DNA of 64,000 nucleotides from Agelaius tricolor (Eukaryota > Chordata > Aves > Passeriformes > Icteridae): positions 22,383,881 through 22,447,880 of the forward strand of contig JALJCS010000001.1 in assembly GCA_023055355.1 (NCBI GenBank). The letters run 5' to 3'. Positions within the stretch are counted from its first letter, which is position 1. The number at the start of each line of letters is the position of its first letter. A program made the translations under genes and the position numbers. Shown here piece by piece: positions 13,501-25,500 of the stretch. The notes beneath the pieces are model-generated. The model worked only from the letters and a program-made list of their open reading frames with translations. It searched no databases and had not been told where the DNA came from.

Positions 13501-16500
13501 CCGAGTGTAACCTTGAAGGAGTTCAACCAGAAACTTTGTAACTGATAAGAAAAAAAACAGGATTATTGTGGGTTATCAAGAATGAGTCTCATAAAAAAGG
13601 GCAAGCTTATTATGGAACTTCTGATAGAGAACTTACTGTGTGAATGCCTGCATTCAGAAATTACTGCAGGAGGTTTTCAGGGGGCAATTGTGGCAATGTG
13701 TAAGACATTGTGAGATTTTCAAGGACAGAATTAAAGATAGGGGTCAAGGTGGATTGTTTTAAAATAGAGACTCCCATTCCTTTCATATCACGACTAGAGA
13801 CTACCCAAACACACAGAACCATCACACCCAGACTCCATCAAGAGTAAGCAGAAGAGACTTTGGGTCTACTCCAAGTTCTGAGATAAGTGGTCGCTTGTAA
13901 ATTTTACCATCCACCTCACAGCAGGAGGAAAAAGTGATTGTTCCCTCCTTGAATATAGACACAAGACTGCTCTGCAAAAACCTTTGTCTACACTTCGTTT
14001 GAGACAGACAGAAATTCAGTGCACTTTCAGCATACAATATTATGGATATTTATCAATATCTCAGTAATTTCTCTCATTCTAAAGGCCTAGGGAAATCTTG
14101 GTAGAAAGTTCCCTTCATAAGACTGTCAGTCTTATGCCCACCTAGGATAAAAAAAAAAAAAAATAGCATCACTCAACTCTTTGAAGTTGAAGTTGGCATT
14201 ATCAAAAGAGAGTAGATACACAGTATTTTTTTCAATAAGCCTGTGTTGCAATTTCCTAAAACAGGACTAACTCTGGCTTTCATCTCTGCAGGTAGTGTGA
14301 AAGCACCACGAAACTTCTTCGTGCTGATGCACTGGTGAGCACCCACGTTCTCTCAGACACACCAAGTGGCAGCTGCTCGGGGAAAGCAAGACATCTGCAC
14401 AGCAACAATAAACTCTGCAGCCAGCATTTCCTTCAAGCTGCTAAAAAACTGCTAGGTCAGTGTCTAAGGCTATCATAAAAGTCAAGCTTACTGCTTAATT
14501 GTTAGTTATGTGCATTTAGTTTGGATGTTTCTTGCTTTTCTCCAATGCTTCAGTAATTTTACAGTAATTAAGGCAAACCAGCTAGGATGTCCCCTCAGAG
14601 CTGTCTTTGTTCTCCCTACTTTCACAAGACATTAATTCCAGTTTTCCTTCTACTTTTCCTTCCCGAGTAATTTGTTAAATAACCTTTGCAAGCTGTTCCT
14701 CTCATTAAAATCTTCAGCCATAAAAAAGGGTGTGAATTCAAAAAAATAACATTTATTCAACAAGTTCTCACATTGTATTTGTGGATAAGATCATTGACAG
14801 TTCAGTCTCTGAATACTTTAACAGGTGGATGATTGAGAATTAGGTTCATGGAAATAGGATTTTGGCTTTTTATTTTTTTGCATTAGTTTAACCAAGAAAA
14901 TGTAAAAAAATACATTGCAATACAAATTCCCATTTAAACAGCCAATATCTCACAAAAATCTGTAAATAAATACAGGATATAAATTTAATAAACAAGTAAA
15001 TGCTACTTAAAAAGCCTCAAATACAGACAGTAACAGTAAAGACCCCATTAAGCTAAAAATAATCTTTAGCATTTATGCCAAATTCGCGGTCATAGAACTG
15101 TTCACTTAAAACCAAATAAATCACTAAAACACAGTACTAGAACAAATCCTTATATCTGACAGATGTCAAAGCTGTGATTCAGACTCCATGGGTTTTTTAA
15201 TGCAATGTTACATTTTGCCATGAAATATTGGTTTTGGTTAAGCAAAATGTATTTTCAAAAGCATCAATTTAATTTTATAATAAGTCAGGAATAATCATTT
15301 ATTCCTAGTTAAGAACTTTTGATTTAAATATTGTGGGAGCATACTGAGCTCCTATTTCCATTCTGTGGTTAGCTCACAATAATCTAAAGAGGTATCTCTC
15401 TAATTACAATTTAAACTTGAAAGGCATTTTTCTTAAAATGCCAGCAAACAGGAAATGTTTAAACTGTGTCAAAGCCTTTGATGAATCTTTACAACTGCTC
15501 ATAAAAGCTCATCCTGCTTAAAATAATATTGATTTTTCATTTATTTTCCTAGATACTAGAAGATTTATGTTTCATCTGATCAGGATCAAAGCTTCTCCCC
15601 CCTCCTGATCACTGGGATTAAATCAGCAATGTCATTTTACACTTTTAAAAACTACACTGCTAAAGCAAGATATAAAAGTGCAGCAAGGCTGATCATAGGG
15701 ACCTTAGAATAAAGACCCCTCAAGATTCCCCATTTCTCTCTCTCTGCTTTTGCTACAGAGCAGCTGTGCCTCACACAGATTCACATGAATGAAAATATTA
15801 AGGCGAGAAACCACCCACTTAGTTTATTTTCCATATGACTTTCCTGTAATTATTTTGTAAACTGTTCACACAACAATATATAAAAACATCTGCAAAAACA
15901 GGTAATTAATGTGTCAAGCCAAACTAATGCATTTTTTATGGTGTCCATGCTTCGTCAACTGTAATTATAACTCTTTTTAAGCAAATGATGATGTGTTTGT
16001 TGCAATGTGCAAGTGGTTATTTTAGATGCTCTGTTTACTATTACTGCAAACAGAATATAAAAACTCTACAGCTACTTTGTTGCACATATAAGCCTTCATC
16101 CACACACACAAGCACAAGCAGGCTGCTCCCTCATTTTCCAAAGGCTTTGCCTATTACAAAGAAGTAAAAATATCCTAAAATGAAAATTGGCTTTGGAAAG
16201 GCTGACCAGGCCACCCACTGACCAAAGTAACAGTAAGCCAGGATATCAGGACAGCAGCCAATGATTTAAAATTTGTTCTTTAATTTATATTTCTAAAGAC
16301 AGCTCAGCTACAATATATTTACAAACATAGATATTCCTAACAACATTCAAATGATTTTGAGGGTTTGACAGAGGAAAACCACAAATATTGGAATAATTGT
16401 GCCACTGAGTTCTATGACTTGTCTGATTGTTTGCCCATAGTGCACTGATTTGAATAAAAAACACAAAGAAGAAGTACTTCCACAATGTATAGCAGAGGCA

Positions 16501-19500
16501 TCTGGAAAACTAGCAATATTTATGTTTGTCTTCTGCTCAGAGTCTTCACTCACACTTCACAGTACCTCAGAAGAGGACATACCTTGGAGAGATCAGCTAA
16601 CTCAATGCTGAAGTGTTCAGCTCAGTTAACTGCTCATTCACATATCAAATCTTCTGTAATTCTATCATATAGTAAAATTACCAATGCTTAGGTCGTAACA
16701 GCAAAAAGCTATTGAAAGGGGGCCACATTCAATAAACTTAGACAAATAAAAAAAATTGGGTCAGTAAAGACCATGGACAAAAATCTGTCCTTTTTCCTCA
16801 AATAATCTGGGATACTACAAGGAGAACACATCTCAGATGCATAGAAGTGCTGTCAAAATTGGTCTGGTGTGTAACTGTTCTCTTCCAAGGATCCAGGATG
16901 AAGTCATGGGGAAGATCTGTTTCTCTCTGGATGATAAAGATAGTTCTACTTGCCACTTGCTACTAACATGTACAAAAAAAAAAAATCATTAAATCATTAT
17001 ATGTAGCACCCACCCAGGAATTCTAGATATCCCTTCCTTTCTTTGTGCCTGACCAGTTCCAAATCACCCCCCTCAAGGTGTTAAGAGGTTTTCCTCAGCA
17101 AGAGTTAATCTGTCAGGGCAACACAGGTGCACTCCCTACTTGAGTAGGTGGGTGACCAGGACAGGAATATTTTCACAAAAAAAGTAAGGCCATAAAGTTA
17201 GTATTACCTGTCCCAATCCTCTGTGACCTCCTCTTCCTGCTTTTCTCTCAGACTTACTAAAAATATATGTGGGCTGCCTTCCTTTAAAGAAGATATCAGA
17301 AGAGATTTGCTCCAGGAAGGAATATCCTCTTGCAGAACAAGCTACAAGGAACTTGTACGAGACTGCCTGTTGTGCCAGCCCCAAACTCCACGTTCTTAAC
17401 AATTTAAACAGTAAAACTTTCTCTAAATACTGAAATCTTCAATGAAACATTTATAATTGCCAAATCTAACAGCTATAATACCATTTTTTATTTTTAAAAG
17501 TTTCTTTATCTTCTTCACAGTCTTCCTGCACATATCACCCAGCTGGATTGCTGAATTTTTCAAAGAATTGCTCTCTATAAAAATGCAAGGGAGTAAGCCT
17601 TAAAAGATTTATTTCTTCTCACAATGAAAAGAGGTTTAGCAGCACCTTCCTTATTAGTGGGTAGCCCAGCTGTTATTTTTGCCTAATTGGTTCAAGAGGA
17701 CCTCTGTTCTTCTTAGGGCAAACACTTCTTACATCATGTGAAGCAGACTCCTTTGTCCATATTAGCCAAACAAAAGCTCAGGCACACCGTAAGTGACAAT
17801 GCGACTCATAATCCAGCACGGGTTTGTGATGACTTTGGACACTGTTTTATAACCCCAAAATTTATTTCAGGAAGGGGAAAAGCTGCTGATTTTGGAACGA
17901 GTCTCCACCAACTTTCACAGGAGGGAGGGTAACCTTTAATTTTCAAACAATTACTTAAGTGAAATGTGGCAGGTGCTGGGGTAGACGGATACTGCAGCAT
18001 CAAGGAAAGAGCTATAGATTTGAGCAGCAGGTGGGGCTTGGAATTGTGAAATAAGACCACTACCTCATCAGCTCTAGTATGCTTTACATTATATTAACAG
18101 CGAGTTACTTTGAGGTGCTGATCAAATTCTGAAGCTGAAAAAAAACCTGTAAATATTAAATAATAAGACAAAGGTTAAGCCCATTATGATAAAACAGCTT
18201 GAAGTGATCTTTTTTCCTCTTTTTATTTTTTCTCAACGTTTTGAGAGAGACAGAATTTAAGATGCAACACATTTATGAGAACCATTCTTTCTTGCTTTTC
18301 TGAAGATTCAGGACAGTACTGCGCTCTATCAACCAAGAAGAAAAGCCACTTAAAAGTTACACCTTTCACACTAAAGCACAAATTTGTGACAGTGAGTGAA
18401 TGCCTACAAATTCTTCTTCCAACTTTCCAGTGTGCTGGTAACTATTATGTCCATATGTTACTTACATCATCTTCACTGCAGGTTGCCTGAGACTCTTAGA
18501 GATCTATATTTCCTATGAAGTTACCAGTTCTGCATCCTGTAGAAAACCTATGGCTACACACCTGTCATGTAAATGTCTAGGTAAACATCTCTCTAGGAGA
18601 AAAAAAATTGTTGGCACATTTGCCAAAGTTAAGAGTACACAGAAGAATGATGTGGGTGAAATGTGTTTGAGTGACCAGTAAAGAAGGAGTCAGTAACACT
18701 GAAGATAAGAAATGTAACTAGCCAGAAATATTAACCAACAAACATCTGCTTCTAGATAAACTCTCATGTTAAATCCAGAAGGTGGTGGTAGCTTTTCATG
18801 TACCTGGGAAAAATAAAATGAATGGTCACAGCACCCAGCATTTCAGGGAGGAAAGTCTTAACTTCCCATCTATCTGCTAATACTTATAGTCTTAACTGTA
18901 GGGTATTTCACCCAAATAAGACTTAATATGACAAATATTCTTGAATGTTCTTCTGCAGAACTACACTATAAGTGTTTCAAGACAGAAGAACAAGCAGTGA
19001 CATCCTAGCACAGAGGAGGGAACAAAATGGTGACAGCAGCAGCAAGTGCTCCAACACAAGCACCATTGGAACAGGGGAAGAACACTGACAGTCAGAGCAA
19101 GGAAAGACGTTATACAGGCCACCACCACGAGAGAGAGGAAATTTCCAACTTCTCTGCACTTCTTGCCTAAAAGGCCAAGTTCAAATTAGAATTAGCATCC
19201 ACAAACATCCCTTGCTTCAGAGCAGAGGGAATCCAGGCACAGAGACACCTACCCCTTCAAGTAAGAACAGTATACTGCAGGGGAAAAAAAAGAAAAAGGC
19301 AGATTAAAAAAATGCAATTATGAGATTCACAAATCCTGACAATCTAATAGTACTCATATTTATGTATTAAATGCAATTCATATGTACTTTTATATACTCC
19401 TATGGGAAATGGTATCTTTCCCCAAGCACTCACAAGAATCTCTAAAACAGACGAGCCAGCAGCAGGCCTTGAAGAGATCAAACCCATACTAGTCCTAGAC

Positions 19501-22500
19501 AGCTCTGAAGCTAAGGAGGCTATTTTAAGATACTGGAAGAGTTAAGAGGAAAAGAGGACAGGAAAAGAGAAAAGGAGGATGTAAAAAGAGAGAAGCTGTA
19601 TATGCAAGAACTGTTTGGGAGAGAACCAGAGCACTGATTATCATGCAGCATCATGCCCTTAAACCTATCTATGCAATTTTTCTATTCCAGTAATTTGCCT
19701 CAATTCACCTACAGTGCCTAAGGCATTGAATTCTGCAGCCAGAAACTTCAAATTTCTCACCTGCGGACAGCAGCGGCACTGTACCCTAATCAGTCTGCCC
19801 TGTCTACCCTGCATGCTGCAAGAACTGTGGCAGCCCTACTGGGTCTTCTGATGGGAGGCAGAAACCCCACACAGCTACAGTCAAAAAAAGGTTCCTGCAC
19901 TTTGCAGCTAAGTGTTGTGGCTAACAACAGCTGAGATAAAAGGCAGTGCAGGCTGGAAGAGATGTCTGTCAAAGAGGCCAGGCACAGACAGCAGCCTGGC
20001 AAGGAACTGCTATGAGGAAGGACTCAAATCTTGGAAAGGTCAGAACAGCACCAAGTCAATGGAGCTAGCTGTGACCCAAGAGGGAAGGAAAATGAGATTT
20101 CTAAGGCTCACTTGGTCATGTATTTATTAATTCTTTAACAGTGAATTAATGTTCACTGCTAAGTAACCACATTCAGAGTCATCTCTGCATCACACCCTAC
20201 ACACTGGCTTGCAGGTATTGCTACAATTCACTTTTACATGTATTGCAAGGCCCTAAGCTCTGCAGCATGTACTAAACCTCACACCTTTATCAGCCTCCTG
20301 GTGGAGAGAAGTCCTGCAGTTTAAATGGAACTCTGCCTAAGGTCAGGGCAGGGGGAATGACACTTGCATTGGTCATCCCATCACCAACCTTCCCTGTGGA
20401 GTTCAGCACAACTCTGAGGGTTTCCCTGCAGACATCAGCTCACACCCCAATTCACCTTCTCAGAAAACAGGTCTGTTGTTTCCTTAGAGACAGTGCCACA
20501 ACCAGACACATCTGCTGGATAGCTCAGAAACTGTTAACATCAATGAGGAACACTACTCAGAGGCCTTCACGAGCGAAAGGAATTTAAAATAGCTACTATG
20601 TGGTAACAGAAGTTGTCTTCACAAGTGCCATTCAACAAACAAGCAAAAGGAAGCCAGAAATGCGCTGGTGGAATGCCATGGCTGTTTCCCTTTTCATAAA
20701 GTACTGTCTTCTTGGCATTCTGTCAAGCATGCTCCTGTTTGCATCCCTGGCTCCATCACAAGTTCAAATCATAGCCCATCATAATCCCAGTAATTAGACA
20801 CAAGTTGGTTTGTTTTCAGTATATCCAAAAATATCGTCTAGTTGTCCAAAGTATTCCCAGCATTTCATTGTATATGCATTTCTGGGTTAAAAGTCAAAGT
20901 CATTTTAGCAAGGTTCCAGTAATTTGTGTAATTTTTGTTCCAGCTCTGTTTACTGGATAAACATTAAAATAGCACAGAGCAGCGCAAAACTGACATTCAC
21001 AGCCTGCTTTCAAAGACACCCGCAGCTTAGTCAGAACTTGTGGATCCCTAACACAAAACAGAGGTACCTGGAAAACAGCTTGTGGCTGCTGACACTCCAG
21101 AGGCATCACATACTTCATGCAACAAGGTTCATGCTGCCTAAACTAAATCAATGTTCATTCTGCCCAGCCACAGCTGCTACACATGTGAAAATAAACATCC
21201 CAAAACTCCGACGGAGTAAATGGGTCGCCTCCCTTCAGATGTTAATGTGCAACATGGACAGACCAGCAATGAACACATTTGGTTTCTAAAACACATGGAA
21301 GAGATCTTGTACTTTTCTACATGAATTAGGCTGGCCAGGTTGTGCAGAATTCTTGCTTCTTCACATGCCTGAAGTTCTTGAAACACAGCAATAAGCAGCA
21401 GTGTTAACTCTGTTCATCACACACCTCAGACTGCCCAGACCCATAATGGATGTAACTAAAGAAAGGCTGCTGTTGTAAAAAGAGGAGCAGGACTCTCCTT
21501 CTTTATTACAAAAAAAACCTCTCCATAATTTCAGCCTCGTGATCTGCTTCTTCCTAACATAAACTATGCCCCATACCAAAGACAGGGAATGCACTACTTT
21601 GCATAAAACAGAGTTAACTTCCAGCTAGAAGTCGGTGGCTTGCTATTGATTAGTGCATTTTTTTCCATCTCTAGGCCTGAAGCAATGCACTGACCTCAAA
21701 GTGCTCTGACATGCTAACAAAACAAAGGAACAGCTATAATTGTGAGCCAAAGTTTCTATCAGTTAGCATACTCAGTATGCTTAAAAAGGCACAAAACCTT
21801 GAATTCTAGAAGGTTTCAGCTCCTAGAGAATTGTTGAACCATCCTACACAACCTGTCTTCCAAAAGCTTCCAAACCCTGCATGCAGCAATGCCCAAAAAA
21901 GACAGAGGAGCAGCAGCATTGGTACATATTCAGAAGGAAAAGGAAATTATGGCAGCTACTCCCTGTCACTGCAAGCAAGGCAGCTCTGGTATACACAAAA
22001 TAGGAAGATGCAAAAGGTGCAGTTCCAGGGCTACACTGCCAGTCCAAGATTTTATTCTTCTTCCCACTGACAACTGGTTAATACTAAAGATGAGTATGAG
22101 CAGAAGTAGGCCAGACATGTATAAGGAGCAGATGCCCAGAGTCCAAGGTATATACCAGTCTCTGAGCACGCAGGCTTTCCCCAAGGGACACAAATTGGGT
22201 CTCCTGGCAGGACTATAAACAGGACATGAAAGGATTTAGTACTAAACTCTGGAAGAGACTAGCAAAAGAAAATACATGTGCACCTTGCCCAGAATAATTA
22301 ACACCACTGTACATCTGAGAGCATGTGCACAGAGCAGAAAACAAAGTCAAGATGGCCATTTCTCAAATATACAACACCTGCCTTGCCCAACACTGGTGCC
22401 AGCAGCTCAGAGAGCTGGAAAATCATCAGGAATATAACAGGCTCAAGTGTGCTCAAATGCCTGTAGGGAAGCTACCTACCTCAAACTAACCAGCACAGGT

Positions 22501-25500
22501 CTATAAACCTGCAGCACTGAACTTTCCCGGGCACGGTTTTGTCGAGCAGATCTTGTGCTGAGCCTAAAGGAGCGACTGGTGCCAGACACAGCCTCACCCC
22601 CCAGACCCAGCGAAGCAGCTCACAGAGGCGCTGCACCTGAGCGAGTGCTCTGCCTCAAAAGCCAAGCTGGAAGCACAGAGGATGGGCGGCATTCCTTCCC
22701 CCATCTCCGTGCGCTGCTACAACGGCCCGATTCCAAGTCTCGGATAGCAATTTCTATTTCCTTGCCGCCACCTCGTGGCCAAGGTCTGTATTCCCGTGTC
22801 CCTGCATTTTCCAGGGAAAAAGCCACCTGCGGCCCACCCTGCAGAGGCTGTACACAGAGACAACGGCACTGCACAGGTGGGTAAGGCTCGATGAACACTG
22901 TGTTTCACTCTCAGCTGTTACAAAGTCTTATTTACACTGAAGAGGTGCAAAAGAATCAGTGGCAGACGACCAGAAGCGTTTTGTAATAATTGCACCATCC
23001 TTATCTTTGAAAGGAGTATGTTATTATCCATGTGAAATACATAACTAGGGGTGTTTAAATAACAAGTGATTAGGTAGAAGATTTGCGGGTTTTTACTGCA
23101 ATATACATTAAATGTTCACATATTTATGCTAAACACACTGCCTTCACAAAGCAGCTAGATTAGAAAGTTTTGTTTGCGTTTTTTTTGTTTGTTTGTTTGT
23201 TTTTACTGTCCTCATAGATCAGGAGATGGCACATTTTTAAGACATTTGGACCAGCCCTGCCATCATGAAGAGGGCAACAGTGTCTCTCTGCCAGCTTTCA
23301 TAAGCTTCAAGGAGAATGGGACAAAATGAGCTGGACCTACCCAAATCTAGTGTGAACGCCCAAAAGAGAAGGAATATTCCTTCACAGCCATGCAGGGTAA
23401 CACAGAGAAATGAAAAAAAACAGCTGGCTGCTAGGAACCACCCTGTGTACAATTATCCCAAGGGATAAGATGCCACCTAAAATGCAACTCGTTCCCATTA
23501 ATCCCTCTTGTGTGCAATACAGATACAATGTCAGGGACTGCAAAGAAAAAGGTGCTGGTGTTGGTTACATGTTTCTTCATCCATCAGGAATGCTGACACA
23601 CATCACACAAGTAACCATCACCAAAAATTTATTAATAACTCCCACTGCACTGAGTGACATCAAGAAAATCAGGCAGAATATCACAATTTTCTAAAATTCC
23701 TTTAATTTCTTCCTAGCCTGAAAAGCAGGGATAAGTGGATGACAGAAAAGGATTAACAGTTTTCTGAGGCAGCTGGAAGAGTGGCTAGACAACAGCAAAG
23801 AAGAAAAAAATCCTTGGAGGAAATTTTGGTACATATAAAGAAGAAATTCAGCCTGCTCTGGCTGAACAAGTCCATATGCATGAGTTGAGCAAGTCACCTA
23901 CATGCAAAAAAGTCTTTCACAACTTTAAAGCAAACATATTACCCTAAAGATTACCATGAATTCAAAGCCAACATGTTTAACCACTGCCACAACTCAAGTA
24001 TACACGGTAATTACCACAGCAAAACTGATGGGTAATAGACTGACTTGTTTTCATGCCCTAACGGTTTGAAACTGTTTAATAAAGAAAGCTTTTGAAGTTG
24101 AAGTTTGAACTGTCAGTTCAAAACAGCATCATGGCAGCCTTGCATCATGGCTGGCAGACAGAAGTGTTTATGACAAAATCGGATATCCTTCAGAAGATCA
24201 CAACTGAAAGGCCCACAGGTCTATGAAAAAGTGTACTTGCAAAGAAAGAATAGCTGGGCTCTCCAAAAGAAGACTGCCAGCATATTCAACACTAAGAATG
24301 AAAAACATTTTGACAACACAGGCAAGGAAAGGAAGGATGCTATTGAAAAGCCACAACAAGCAGCAAAGCAGCAACCCTACTGACATCACTGAGACTTGAA
24401 AAGAGGTGGATTTACTTTTGCCAAAAAGTATAAGACACTTTAAGCAAAGGCTATGCACATATCTTGGCTCACACCTCTAGTTCCCATCAGTAACCTACCC
24501 ATTATTTTTTGCCAGGCCCTATTAAATCAGCTCAGCAGGTAATTTCCATTGCTAGAACTGTTCAGAAGGTCTGGACCACTGCTGTGCATCCCACTGGGAT
24601 GCAGCAAAGGCTTCTTGCTTGTGTGTGTTTGGTACATTCATGTCTAAGTCCAGATCTGGAGCAGCAGAATGCACCTGTGCTGTACGCTGTCAAACAAAGG
24701 CACAATTCTAATCTCACTCATTTGATCTGTGTGGGACAGAAGCACAATATACAGACCCTGAATTCACTCCAGGAAAGAACAAATCTTTCCCTGTACTTTA
24801 TAGTTTTAAGCCACTGTTGGACAAAACACAGATTACATGAGGTTATACTTGAGATTCTCAAGAGAGAGAAAGGAAAAAATTTTCTTCCTTACTGACAAAG
24901 TGCAAGGAGGCAGAAATTTGTATGTAGTTGCAACCAGTCTATTAACAACAGCTTTTGCAGACATATATTGACAGACCAAAGTCTTTTGAAAAGGTAAAAA
25001 AAAACCCCTGTTCTCCTCTAGCAATGCAAGCATATAAGTTTCTATGCATCCTTTAGCTAGAAAAGGAGAACAGTTTAATGAAAGAAGCAAGAGGCTGTGA
25101 GACAAGAGCAATTCTAATCCTTTTGTGATTGGGAAGTTAACCTGAGTCTGCCTCTTCCCAAGCGTAAAATGGGGATAAGTAATCCTCACTTAACCATGTA
25201 AATTAAATAATGTTTCAACAGTGCTGCAAGTGCCACATATTAATTAATGGCTAGGCAATAAAAAGGAAAGAGGCAAAAGTGGAGCACTTTGCTACTTACC
25301 TGCAAGTTGAAGGTTGTGCTGCAATTCTAACAGAGGAGATACTGGGCACTTGGAAGATGAGACCCTAAATTATCATTCAGTCTTAGAGAGAAAAGTTTCT
25401 CTCTCTCTCACATGCACATAGCTATCAAGTACATGAAAGCCAAGCACATGTAACTCTGCATTTCAGATCACTTCTCTACAATGCAGTAAGCTGCTGTTAG

